Shown: positions 12,782-23,792 of the stretch, in pieces
Layout: each line of letters opens with the position of its first letter
Numbering within the stretch: position 1 is the first letter of the stretch
Assembly: GCA_022496805.1 (NCBI GenBank)
Contig: CM040102.1
Location: forward strand, 4,479,501 to 4,543,500
Source: Pohlia nutans
Taxonomy: Eukaryota > Streptophyta > Bryopsida > Bryales > Mniaceae
Direction of reading: 5' to 3'
DNA length: 64,000 nt
Translations under genes and position numbers: made by a program
The notes under the pieces: model-generated
Seen by the model: the letters and a program-made list of their open reading frames with translations, nothing else
The model's database searches: none
What the model was told of the DNA's origin: nothing

Positions 12782-12888
12782 GGACCCTATTTGAATTAGA
12801 GTGTAATTACTTTCCGGGCTACCCCGTCCAAGCCCTCTTGACGTTTAAGGGTTAAGGACCCTATTTGAATTAGAGTGTAATTACCTTA
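12778..12888. repeat. Imperfect tandem duplication, about 76 bp unit
   Basis: 'ttaaggaccctatttgaattagagtgtaattac' occurs at 12778 and again at 12854. The intervening copy repeats the family B terminus ('tttccgggct..ccccgtcc...cttgacgtttaaggg'). The duplicated unit therefore spans the end of the element plus its flank. Confidence 0.7.
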
Positions 12889-13009
12889 GTTATCAAATGT
12901 CGATTTGGAAAGTAGCCAAACAATGCTTCCATTTTTACATTTTATTTATATCCATTTCAGAGCAAATGGGATCACTTAGTGTTGCCAAGTATTTCTTCAT
13001 AAACAAAAA

Positions 13010-13110
13010 ATATCCAACAAGACACTCTCATAACCTAGTAGCAGCTCCAGCACCCTGAGTTGCACATCAGCTTCCCCGCCATCCACATCCTCATTTTCAT
13101 GAGCTTCTGT
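13010..13110 (-). other. Coding-like island, possible exon fragment
   Basis: On the minus strand, after a plausible acceptor (tctgacag), it reads EAHENEDVDGGEADVQLRVLELLL without a stop. It is clearly less AT-rich than its surroundings. It lies 1.3 kb past the allantoinase stop codon and shows no domain. It may be a captured gene fragment or an unrelated terminal exon. Confidence 0.25.
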
Positions 13111-13138
13111 CAGATTACAATATTGTATATTGTATGAA

Positions 13139-13788
13139 TTAACCCCTTCAGGATTGCTCAAGGCAAAATGGCCTACGGTTTGCAATACAAGCCGGTTTTA
13201 GGGTAGTTGGACTACGTATTTGTAAAAACTGAATTCTTCAACAATGTCTGCAAAGATGGAAACTAAATTACAGTGGAAAGAAAAAAATTAATTGAGCAAA
13301 GATACAAAAATTGTGCCTACGAGAAGTGCGTATTTTGCATATTCTTGGAAGGGACCCAGCTTGTATTCTAAAACTATATTTGTTTGAGGGGGCCACGTAT
13401 GTGATAGTTCAAGAATTTTGGCCTGGCCAAGGCTCAATTATTTTATGTCAAATTGAACTAGGTGAAGCCCTTCTAGAGACGGTAAGGAGAAAAAAAATTA
13501 ATTAAAATAAATGCGACTTCTAGGCCCTGCTGAAGGCTAAAATACGGACAAATACAACACTTTTTTAGACTTCACAATATACCAAGAATTTTTGAAGAAC
13601 TGAAAATCACTCAAAAAATTAATCAAAAAATTGTGCTGCTACAAAATCGCTAACACATCCTACTAAAAAAATCTCATTGAATGAATACCTCGTGAAGGTA
13701 CTCAAATATTGTTGTATACACAGATACTTGGGCAAGAGCACCTGCAACTAGGCCTCATGAGTTGTATCAAACATCCTTTAGGGGTTAA
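13139..13788. mobile_element. TTAA element, 650 bp
   Basis: TTAA-CCCCTTCAGGAT at the left and ATCCTTTAGGGG-TTAA at the right. The inverted ends match at 10 of 12 positions. AGGC-loop-GCCT forms a small subterminal hairpin at 13160-13173. The right TTAA is shared with the AGGT element that follows. Confidence 0.7.
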
Positions 13789-14006
13789 GGTAGGCGTACC
13801 TTAAACCACCACAACACCTAAAACCACCAACTTCTACACCCTTTCTTCATTTTAGGGAGGAAATGTAAGTTGTTGGTACATGACTTAACTTTTGAGCAAT
13901 TGATGCATAAGTCATGTAATGAAAGCCTACATTTCCTTCCTGAAATGAAAGAGGGGTGTAAAAGTTGGTGGCTTTAGGTGTCATGGTGGTTTAAGGTTTA
14001 GTATGT
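13787..14006. mobile_element. AGGT/ACCT foldback element abutting a TTAA element
   Basis: It begins with the 20-nt palindrome TTAAGGTAGGCGTACCTTAA (13785-13804). The inverted arms 'ccaccacaacacctaaaaccacc' and 'ggtggctttaggtgtcatggtgg' follow, ending near 'tttaaggtttagta'. It is located just past the 3' end of the allantoinase gene. Confidence 0.65.
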
Positions 14007-14393
14007 ATTTTCATTCACAGCAATAAATAAGGCCAGGATCACCACTTCACCCACACACTTAAGTATATTAAACCCTAATACTATAAACTCATATAACAAT
14101 ATAGCCACAAACAGAGCATTTTTTTTCTCTATGATCCTCCCTAAAATGTACCACTACCCTTAAAAAGAATGCTCTGATCACAAAACTCAAAAAGGTAAAC
14201 CGTCAGCACATATACATAATTATGTTATTGACAAGATGCTAACACTTCCACTCATCTCACATTCTTGTACAGAATCTTGTTCCGGAGGCAAAACTAACTG
14301 TGGTATAATAACACTCAACTTGTTTTTTTTTTTGCACTTCATTGATTCATACTGTAATCAACAAACAAAAAACCTCTCCATGTGCTGCAGGAA

Positions 14394-17300
14394 TCAGAAA
14401 GCCTGCAGTGAAGGAGCCCGCACATCACCTCTGTGCAGGATGGGCGCTCCACAAGCTTTTTCGGCATGGCGCCCTTGTTCATACACTTGCCGACCTCCAG
14501 CAAAGGTAGTCATCACTTTTCCTTTGTACTTGTGTCCCAGATACGGCGACACCTGTATGTATGTACACGTGTGGATTAGATCTACATTTTATTTTTATTT
14601 TTGTAGTATTAGCAATTGAAAATCATGATTTTACAAGAAAAAAAATAGAGTTTGCGAATATGCGTTATGAATTTGCCAAGACCATTTAAATCACCACATA
14701 GAAAATTAATTTCTAGAAATCTTAACTCAATTACTAACAATTAAGTAAGCCCTGAAGGACCAAGAAGTCCAAATTGGGCCTCATGTTTTTCTTAGCAGTT
14801 TTGAGAAGGTCCTATGTGGACTCTTTTTGTTCAAATTTATTTATTTAAGGACCAACACATACAATGTTCTTCATTGATTCTAGTGACATAAAATTTGGTC
14901 TCATGTGAATTATAATTTTCTATGATCAATTAAATTTGACAATTAAAACCATGAATCCTTGGTCCTAAAGGGTTAAGTTTGAAGACGATTGAAAAGTGTT
15001 GTATGGGATGGTTTCAGAGCAAGAATGGATGTATGGACGGATGGATTTGGGTGTTCCTATCTTAACCCCTAAAGGACCAAAAAGCCCAAATTGGACCTCA
15101 TATTCTCTTCGTAGTTTCGAGTAGATTCTATGTGGAATTTCTTTTGTTCAATTTTATTTTTTTTTATTTTTTTTTATTTTTTTTTGACTAACACATGCAC
15201 TGTTCTTCACTAATTCTAGTGATATAAAGTTCAATCTCATCTGAATTGTATTTTTCACAATATGATCAATTGAATTGGTCATTCTAAAACTGTGAATCTG
15301 TGGTCCTTCAGGGGTTAAGAAAGAAAAAATTAGATCATGTGATGCAAATATAAAGAAAAGAATTGGGATGTTGACAAGGATTGAGCTTGGTTATATTATT
15401 ACCCTGTTTTTGAAGTAGACAGGGTATTGGCTGTCAATCACAAACGACGCTGCTGGATCCCATACAACAATGTCTGCATCCTTCCCAGCTTCAAGTGATC
15501 CCTGTTCACACCACCACAAGTGATTAGCCAGCCATTTTGTGTTTGCCCAACACATGAACAAGCTGTATATAAGGTAGAGAGAGATATTTAGGGTTTAGGG
15601 TTTACTTAACCCTGAAAGAACGGACCTATCACCGTGCTCATCAAAGACCTATGACCATTGAACATTTGTTTTTGGGCCTATGCATTTAGGGACCTAATCC
15701 CATCTCCTATTAATACTAATCATTCTTACTATCAACTCATCTATTCATATACTTGGTTGGATTTATTAGCAAGCATGACTTGGCTAAATGTCTATGGCCA
15801 CTCATCTTTAAATGGAAATGGGGTTGTGTACTTGTCACTTACAAGTGGAAGGCCTATTGTAACCTTCCACTTTAAAATTGGCTTTTGTATCCAAAGTGAT
15901 CTCTCCAAAGCTCTATTAGAATCTTCCAAAAGTCATGATCCTACATATTGGTTACAATGCTTAACCCCTAAAAACCCGAGGGGTATTGAACAAAACATAA
16001 ATGTGTTATATATGTGCTTCTATATGTTTGAAAATTTGAACTAAAGGAAGGCAGCGACCAGAAAATGGTTGTTTGAGCGTTTAGGGGTTAAAGTGACACA
16101 AATAGTACAGTTGGAAATAGACTACTTTAAGCATAATTGGAAAAAGGTGGGGCAAAAGAAAACGTGGGAACAAAAACACAAAAGAAATGTAAGGAAAAGG
16201 TGAAAGAAATTCTGAGAACCTTGTGTGGGAGGTTGGTCAGTTTAGCAGGAACCGTGCTCCACCATTTGGACAATTGTTCAATGGTAATGCCCCGGACACT
16301 TCCATGAGTCCATGTAGCTGACAATGCAAACTGCAAAAAAGAAAGACAACAACACATGCCCCTTTCAACACTCCAAAATTCTATTGGACTTCTCATTATC
16401 AAGAATATTGCTTTTGAACTTCAATGTTCCAATATAGCCCAAAAATTGATCTAAGCAGTTTTTAGTAAGCCCTATGTGGATTCCTTTTGTTATTGTTTTT
16501 TATTGACACTTGCAATGTTCTTCACTGATTCTAAAGATTTAAATTTGGTTGCAAGAGAAATATATAATTTTCACAATGTGATTTTGTCATTTTGATCCTT
16601 GGTCTTTTAATCCTTCAACGGCATGAAAGCCCTTTGCGGTCGTATAGTATCAGTGGTATTTCATCAAAATAACAATGACCAAACAATTTTCAACACAAAG
16701 TAAAATTAATAATCATGATAATATGTGTACAACAGTATATCACAATTCATATATTAAACCACAATTGGATAGTTATAGGGCTACATACAGGTTGTAGAGA
16801 GGGACCCCAAGGGCCTTTTAAGGGTCAAGGGTTAAACTTACCTGGATACCAGAAATACCACCCCAAGCCTTCAAGAAATCACCCTCCTCCAAGAGTTTCA
16901 AATCTAAAGTTGAGGGTGAGTGATCTGTTGTTATCATGTCAACCTCCCCATCCTACACACAAAAAAAACCATATGAGTATGTAAGCGTGAGCCTAAGAGC
17001 CTAAGAGCCTAAGAGCCTGTAAAAAAATTCATGACGGACCTATGATCGTGGTTTACAAAAGAATTGAAAAAAACCTCCTCTTTGCTTTAATTTCTGTTTT
17101 TAAGGTAGGAGCACCAAAAACCAACAGTGATTTACCTAATGCCGACAAAATCTAGGTATAACAGTCATTCTAGAATGTAGAACCTAGATAGCTTATCATT
17201 TGAGTCAACATACAATAAAGGCTCTATGATGTGCCTAGATTTACGTTCCAAAATGATTGCACGGCCTATATTCTATTGGCATTAGGTACAATGTTGGTTT

Positions 17301-20300
17301 TTGGTGCTCCTACCTTACAACATATCTAAGTCCTGTTCATAAAACAAAAAAACAACATAACCTAACCCGGGGAAAAAAAAAGTGCGAACCATTACCAAAA
17401 GCTTGAAAGTCATAAATCAATGTACACTCTGAACTTGTTATAATTATCACATTCCAATATTTGGCATTGTGTACAAATGTGATTGAACACTTTCCACATG
17501 TGTGATATAAAAGAGTTGTGAGTGTACCCACCTATTTGGCATTGTGTACGAACTAGTGGGACCCATGCAGTTGAGCACTTGTTTTTGAGCTTGGGTTGTC
17601 TCCTCGACGGATTCCAGCGCGGAACAGTCGAGTGAGACAAACCGAGAGCCCTGTATTGTATAATAGATGTGATTGGACACTTAGTTTGCACATACGTGTG
17701 ATATAAAAGAGTTGTGAGAGTGTACCCACCTTCAAGGCTTTCCACAGAAGCTCGCGATGCTTAGACTCTCGCAATGGAGGAGCACATTTGTATTGAGTGG
17801 CACCTTCTGGAACATCTTCCGCAGAAAAGGAAAGGTAATGTGCACAGGTCTCCACAGTCACACTAGATCCTTCTGCCTTGGCATCCTGTGCAAATTAAAC
17901 AGTCCATTAAATATCCACTCACTGGCTCAATAACGGAACAAACAAAAATGACCACAAGTATTGTAAATGTATCCTTGAACCAAAAACTAACTAAAGCTCG
18001 CAGCACTGTACTGAAAAAAATTATGGCTGATCAATAATAATCACAAGTTACCCTCGGGGGGTGCACTGTACTAAACATGTACGAGTATACGTGAGTGCAC
18101 AGAAGGGGTATTAATTTGAACACTGTCGTATTACGTATACATACAATAAACATATTTAGAATTGAAAATATTCACGTATACTTACACTAAACATATATTT
18201 AAAACGGAATACATCTGTATACAAAGGTAATTAGATTTATAACCTCTCGTATACAAGGGGGTTTTTAGAAGGGGTCATGAATGCACGTGATTCTCAAACA
18301 TAATGTAGAGTGCACCCCCCGAGAAGTTACCTTGATATGCGAAAGGGAGTCTTCAGCATCTGAGAGATGGACAACATGCACATGAGCTCCTTCTGCAATA
18401 CCTCCGGGTTTCGTGTCTTTGGCCACCTCCATCAATTGTCTTACTGCTTCTCGTTCCCTGCACCAACAAATCCAACGTTTGTAAGGTTAAGGTTTAGGGT
18501 TTAGGCCGTCAAAGTGAACCCTAAACCCTCAAAGCAAATAGTGTGGTTCAAGCAAATAAAAGTGGTAAGAACTCAAAGAACGAGACTTGTGCAATGACTT
18601 ACACTATAGTATAAAGTTGAATGACTTTCTGGTTTTGATTACTAGTGTAGAATCCAGTAATTCTCACTCACTACTAGAATACGGTAGTCCTCATCAGGAA
18701 TTCAAGACCTCACTGATTTTTAACGATTTCCATGTGACATTGGTTCGTACATTTTTCACATGGATTTTGCATGGATTTTGCATGAATTCTGCACTGCATC
18801 CGCACGACTTCTACATTCACTTTTTTTAATCTAACAAAGTGCAAAATCCGTGCAGAATTAGCACGAAATCCGTGCGAAAAATGTACAAATCCATGAAATA
18901 TCGGATGTCGCACGGAAATCGTTTAAAATCCGTGGGGTCCTAAATTCCTTCCTTAGGCTATGATAGATATTTCACTTACCATGTGATAGGGCGAGCTTCC
19001 AAATATCTGTCGTAAATGCGGGCATTGCTGGCTGGCTCCCCGGGAGCCAAGCTGGAGGGATCAGCAGGAGGGTCCGTCACTTCCTGGTGCACCAGAATGG
19101 GCCGCTTGAACTTTGCCAGCACTGGCAACGATGCCTACACAAAAGCAAAATCAACAAAAAAGAAAAAAGTAAGTGAGCTTCATTCAAGGTTCCCTCGTTG
19201 ACATGAAAATTTCTATTACTAAAATGCACCCATCAAGTCAAATATCTCCATACATTCACAGGATATGAAAAATGAAGTCCATGTATTCTTAACCCCTAAA
19301 GGACCATATCCTGTTTTTTTCAGTAATTTTGAGTAGGTCCTATGTAGATTCTTTTTTGTTAATTTTTAAGAAAAAAATTATGCAACATATATAATATTCT
19401 TCACTAATTCCAGTGATATAAAATTTGGTCCCATTCAAATTATAATTCTCACAATATGGTTGTTTAAACTTGTCATTTTAAAACCATGAATCTTTGGTCC
19501 TATAGGGGTTAATATATTGAACCAAAACAAAAGGTGACTGTCACTACAACTGCTTCTGCGCCCGCAATGAAACTTCATGTTCCTATGACTGCTTATTATG
19601 AGCAATGATTTAACCCTTAAACGTCACGAGGGCCTGAATGGGGCAGCCTGGAAGGAATCTAAATTTTTTGGGGAAAAAAAAAAAAAAAAAAAAATGGCAA
19701 AAACGGCTCTGCAGTGCACTGCTGGCTAGCACTGTAGCACTGTAGCACTGCGGCACTGCTGAACTTCAGCTGCCCCAACCTCAAAACTTGTTCAATTTGA
19801 TAACTTTGATTGCTTACCAACGATTCCACAATCTCTCAAATGAGGCAAAAATTTGAAATCTAGATCGCTTTTTCAGTAGCTTTCCAACGCAACAAGTCTC
19901 GCTTGATTTGGTTGAGAAATGAAACTTTTTTCTCCAATTATTCCTTTATACCAAGCCCATGGGGCTTGCTTTGACGTTTAAGGGTTAAGAACAATGAAAT
20001 TTGACCCATGTGCAAAAAAAAGGCCATTTCTGATTACTACATGCATTTGCAAAAGCACTCCCTCTGTCTGAAAGGAATTGATGGCATAGAAAATGTACTG
20101 AGACGACTTTCTTTTGCCAAAAGAAAACAACGTTAAGTTGGAAAAATGCCGAGGACAGTTGTTTCCGGACAGAGGGAGTAACTTTTTTATGGTTGAAGAA
20201 AAGTAAAATTTATCTTGAGGTGAATTTTTTTGGAAAAAACCTTTCTCTTTCTTTTTTAATATGAAATAGGGGCTTTATAATAGTTGTGAGCCATAATAGG

Positions 20301-20862
20301 GACAGCTACAAGTTTGGTGATGAAGAACATTCATTCAACAAGAGAAAGCAAAAGTATGATCACCTTGATATGATTTGCAGTGGTGGCTGGGAAGTCACTG
20401 ATTCCTGATGGACACATGAACGACTTCAACAATTGAACCGATTGAGCGTTAGTCTTAATCTTAATCAAAAACTTGACACACAAATTCCATTACTAACAGT
20501 AGAAGAAAACAAGGGTGGTTCGTAACAATATGCTCCTTTTCTACGATTCAACCATCAATTAATTGATCATAGTAATAAGATGAAAACTTGCACAGGCTTT
20601 TTTCTGGTACACAAGTATTGCTTTGTAAGAAAAGAAAATAAAAGAATATTTTTACAAAAATAAAAGAATCGTCTTTTCTTTTCTTTTTCTAACCTTCAGG
20701 CCAAGAGCGCCAGCTTCAAGGAGACCCTCCAAGACCGATGCATTGTAAGCATTTTCTGGAACTAAGCCTCCCCAAAAACCTGCATATTGCAACGACAATC
20801 AGAATTAAACCAGAGAAAAAAACACACTCAAAAAAAACCAGCATAATATCATTTGAGACTCT

Positions 20863-20898
<36 letters not shown>

Positions 20899-23792
20899 TC
20901 AAAAATCACTACAGTATGCGAGAAATGACTTGCAAGGGATACAAGTAACTTACCAACATCGATATAAAGCTTCTCTTTGGTGGATTCTATCTTTACCCAC
21001 GTTCATGCACAACATAAACTTACTCAGAAATTGCACAAGAGGCTCATCAGAATAGTAAAGACGATGTCGGAAGAAAAAAAAGCAAAGCAATTTTCTTTTA
21101 TTGCAATGAAGAAGGTTAGTCTCTACCTTTTCCTTCAGATGCTGTTTGGTGGTAGTAGTGGGATGGGCATTCAAGGGCATGTCCACTAAAGTTGTTGTAC
21201 CACCTGTAAAGTGAAAGGATTCATTATTCTAAAATGAAAAATTCAATTCATCAAAAATTCAATTCATCATATTGTGAGAAATATAGTTCAAATTTTATAT
21301 CACTGGAATTATTGAAGAACATTGGCATGTGTTGGTCAACTAACAAATGAATTTGATCAAAAGTTAGTCCACATAGAACTTACTCAAAATTGCTAAAAAT
21401 TCAAAAAAACTTGAGGTCCAAATCCCAGGGGGTGCACTCTGCATTATGTTTGAGAATCACGTGCATTCATGACCCCTTCTAAAAACCCCTTTGTATACAA
21501 GGGGTTGTATGTTTAAAAACCTTTGCATACAACTCTATTCCGTCCTAAATATATGCTTAATGTAAGTATACATCAATATTTTCAGCTCAAAATATGTTTA
21601 TTGTATGTATACGTAATACAAAAATGTTCAAATTAATACGCCTTCTGTGCAATCAAGTATACTTGTACATGTTTAGTGCAGTGCACCCCCCGAGGCCCAA
21701 ATTTGTATGAATTTGTTCTTATGTGAGAAGTTGTAGACCACTGTAAGTGACAGTAGACAACCCCATTTCCACTCAAACACAAGAAATGTAACCAAGTCCA
21801 ATCAAGTGTATGAATAGATGATGATTTGTTGTTAGTAACATGATCAACAGTTTTAGTTTCCTCTACCTTACCCTACACAAAGTCAAAACAAAGCCATAAA
21901 ATCAAGTGAAAATATTGGATTGCAGCTCACCATTTGTGCCACAATGTACTAGTAATGTACATATCAAAATTGATACTGATCACAAAATGGCACAAATAGG
22001 GTTGTTCTGTTTCAACAATGCAAGAAAAAAAACAGATAATGTAGCATACCAGCTGCAGCGGCCTTTGTGCCTGTTAGAAAACCCTCCCATTCGGTTCGGC
22101 CTGGCTCATTGATATGCACATGCCTGCAACAATCAACAACATCACAACCCTGCCTTAACCCCTAAAGGACCAAGGATTCATGGTTTTAAAATGACAAGTT
22201 TAATCAATCATATTGTGAACGTTATAATTTGAATGGCACCAAATTTTATATCACTCGAATTAGTGAAGAATATTACATATGTTGAAGTTTATTTTATTTT
22301 TAAATTAACAAAAAGAATCTACATAAACCCTACTCAAAACAGGTAAAAAGCTAGGGTGCAAAGCGCATACGCATCAATGAGTCCGGGCATGATGACGGCG
22401 TTTCCATAATCAAACACACGAGGCCCTCCCGCTGTGCTCTTGGGCGCTTCACTTCTCTCCGTCACCGAAACAATCCGGTCTCCCTTCACCTCCACTACAA
22501 AAAAGAAACACAAAAAACTGAACATTCTTGAAGTCGGTTTTCAAGATATACTAGAGTTAACTGAAAAGTCAGCTTAAAGAGGAAAGTTTTAGCAAACTCC
22601 TCTTGAACTCCTCTTGAACACATATAGAAATATAAATAGACCAAAAACTAGTTCATGATGAGTTGGGAGACAATCTAAAGCAAGCCACTGCCATTATTCG
22701 CAATGACTCCCACACCTTCTACCAAACCTCCAAATCCATTGCCCACAAGGGGACAATCTATGACACGACACTATTCAACCCAAGTATACCGGTAGCTCAA
22801 AAGAGAGGTTAGAAGTAGAGCAAAAAAGGGGAGGTTAGATGGGATTCTTTTCGGTTAACTCTACTGTAAAGAAAAATAATTAGGTTTCTTCCTCCTCTTC
22901 GAAAGTACAGTGCTACTGAACAGTTTTTAGGGTAAGAAAAAGAAACCTGCATAGGGCCCAGTGCCTGCAGGCGTTACAACGCGCTGGCTGTAGAGCACGA
23001 AGTGAGTATCCGACAGTAAACTGCATCCCTCATCCAGCTGCTGCACACAATCAAACTCCAGCCATTACAAAAAATCCAAAGCATTCACTACTACACACCC
23101 TAGAATTTTTTGATTGCATTCATCTACCCTCCATCCCTCACAAAAACAGAAGTTATAATAACATAATTCCAAGTTACTAATCGAACCAATATTCGTAAAA
23201 TCATTTGGCAAAGTTTGTAAGGTCCTCAGATCTAGCCCAGTCTTAGCTTTTAGTGCACTTGAATAACAACATTTTGCAGGTTTAAAAAACACCGTTAGTA
23301 GAATTTTGAGTGCATGTTGATTGCATTCATCTAGTTACAAGATTGTTCACTAACATGATGATTCCAGCTACGAACCACCAATCTTCATATTCGTTAGATC
23401 ATTTGGTAAACTTTCAAGAAATATATCGGACCACCCGTCTAGAACCTCAGATCTCAAGAGCTCCTGAATCATGTCAATATTGTTGCAGCTTTAAAAAAAC
23501 GAATTCATAGCACCATACCACGAATGTAAATTCTACTAACACAGTTTTATACACAGTACGCAATACCAAGACCCCCAAAACAAGTAGATGCAATCATAAT
23601 TTTTCTGAAAAACAATGAGAGAGAGAGGCTCGAAAGTAAGTTACTGAATTATTCGGAAAAAAGCTAGGGTCGTACCTGCGTCTTGGGTTTGGCAACGAAG
23701 GGCATAACGATGAGGAGGAAAGCCAGAGTGAGAAACAGGAGCGGCACAGTGGCGCTCCGCATCACTCTGGAAGCTCCGTGCGGCACGGCCAT
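14394..23792 (-). CDS. ALN: Allantoinase, 15 exons, complete
   Basis: Hydrolyses allantoin to allantoate in purine/ureide nitrogen recycling, a metal-dependent amidohydrolase of the endoplasmic reticulum in plants. Exons from the start: 23676-23792, 22947-23040, 22371-22494, 22050-22123, 21127-21203, 20954-20990, 20694-20779, 20364-20423, 18980-19134, 18331-18457, 17730-17885, 16842-16952, 16220-16330, 15403-15501, 14394-14552. All splice sites are GT-AG and the joined frame gives 528 aa (the Arabidopsis enzyme has 506). A hydrophobic N-terminal segment (about residues 16-33) fits an ER signal anchor. Metal and catalytic residues are present: H113 and H115 ([17 protein letters not shown]), carbamylated K203 ([11 protein letters not shown]), H239 (ILVHQE), H305 (VHLSDA) and D379 (ITTDHSPS). 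ETCAHYLSF and KAWGGIS are also conserved. The introns hold several MITEs, two of them at splice sites or in place of exon-like sequence. Upstream 5' UTR (23793-23880) is rich in ACA and AGA. Confidence 0.96.
14741..14976. mobile_element. TTAA family A element in allantoinase 3' region intron
   Basis: Left end TTAA-gtaag-CCCTGAAGGACCAAG (slightly altered), right end CTTGGTCCTAAAGG-GTTAA. The interior matches family A ('gagaaggtcctatgtggactc', 'tagtgacataaaatttggtc'). It lies in intron 14. Confidence 0.75.
15062..15318. mobile_element. TTAA family A element
   Basis: TTAA-CCCCTAAAGGACCAA to GGTCCTTCAGGGG-TTAA, 257 bp. A T-rich slippage tract (about 15145-15185) accounts for the extra length. 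It is in intron 14 of the allantoinase gene. Confidence 0.8.
15961..16091. mobile_element. Short TTAA element (131 bp), deletion derivative of family G
   Basis: TTAA-CCCCTAAAAACCCGAGGGG... to GTTTAGGGG-TTAA. Its ends correspond in reverse orientation to the 28410-28959 element. CGACCA pairs with TGGTTG at 16055-16071. A further left-end-only sequence (TTAA-CCCTGAAAGAACGG) is at 15606; the rest of 15606-15960 shows nothing definite. Confidence 0.65.
16430..16838. repeat. Degenerate family A fragment and an adjacent decayed TTAA element
   Basis: 16430-16610 retains family A words ('agcagtttttagtaagccctatgtggattcc', 'gatccttggtc'). 16610-16838 runs from TTAA-TCCTTCAACGGCATG to AAGGGTCAAGGG-TTAA, ending four bases before exon 12 (16842-16952) of the allantoinase gene. 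Confidence 0.5.
17103..17315. mobile_element. TA-flanked MITE, AGGTAGGAGCACC ends
   Basis: A 213-bp element with inverted ends AGGTAGGAGCACCAAAAACC and complement, flanked by TA. The core ('gatagcttatcattt', 'tctatgatgtgcctagattt') is shared with the copy at 62095-62312. Confidence 0.8.
17458..17730. repeat. Duplicated intron segment around an exon-like insert
   Basis: A block of about 75 bp ending 'gtgatataaaagagttgtgagtgtacccacc' at 17458-17532 recurs, diverged, at 17652-17730. The second copy contains the true donor of allantoinase exon 11 (gtgggtac on the minus strand), so the first copy carries a duplicate donor. Between them lies 17532-17650, which is GC-richer and reads like coding sequence. 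Confidence 0.6.
18053..18323. mobile_element. hAT-like MITE on the exon 10 donor of allantoinase
   Basis: Inverted ends CTCGGGGGGTGCACT and AGTGCACCCCCCGAG, 271 bp. The flanking 8-bp direct repeat AAGTTACC (18045-18052 and 18324-18331) is identical. An 8-bp duplication fits hAT-type transposition. Exon 10 ends (minus strand) at 18331, so the duplication contains the splice donor. A second copy is at 21424-21694. Confidence 0.85.
18697..18948. mobile_element. Long-TIR foldback MITE, second copy
   Basis: GGAATTCAAGACCTCAC to GTGGGGTCCTAAATTCC, 252 bp, nearly full palindrome. Partner of 9896-10149. Located in intron 9 of allantoinase, 31 bp from exon 9. Confidence 0.75.
19289..19512. mobile_element. 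TTAA family A element
   Basis: TTAA-CCCCTAAAGGACCAT to GGTCCTATAGGGG-TTAA, 224 bp, in intron 8 of allantoinase. Confidence 0.8.
19610..19988. mobile_element. TTAA family B element, intact copy
   Basis: TTAA-CCCTTAAACGTCACGAGG to TTTGACGTTTAAGGG-TTAA, 379 bp, with a poly-A tract near 19676. The hairpin CAAGCCC-ATG-GGGCTTG is at 19952-19968 near the right end. This is the uninterrupted reference for the split copy at 11092-12781, in opposite orientation. Confidence 0.85.
20058..20178. mobile_element. Stowaway-like MITE, small
   Basis: CTCCCTCTGTCTGAAAGG to its imperfect complement ending CAGAGGGAG-TA, 121 bp. The left TA flank has mutated. It lies in intron 8 of allantoinase. Confidence 0.7.
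21228..21694. mobile_element. Family A fragment with hAT-like MITE inserted at its end
   Basis: 21228-21423 is family A sequence ('aatatagttcaaattttatatcactggaatt', 'cacatagaacttactcaaaattgct'). 21424-21694 is the second 271-bp CCCAGGGGGTGCAC...GTGCACCCCCCGAG element, flanked by GTCCAAAT and GCCCAAAT (7 of 8 identical). Confidence 0.75.
22155..22350. mobile_element. Truncated TTAA family A element
   Basis: Left end TTAA-CCCCTAAAGGACCAAGG is present, and the body runs to 'ctactcaaaacaggtaaaaag', where it stops about 20 bp before allantoinase exon 3. The right end is missing. Confidence 0.65.

Noticed and set aside
17553..17861. Long minus-strand frame joining allantoinase exon 11 with downstream sequence
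   Set aside because: It reads through the intron; the true exon 11 ends at 17730 and splices to 16952.
18492..18533. TTTAGGG/CCCTAAA telomere-like motifs (also near 15592)
   Set aside because: Only one to three units; not a telomere tract. The CCCTAAA in the TTAA element ends is also not tandem.
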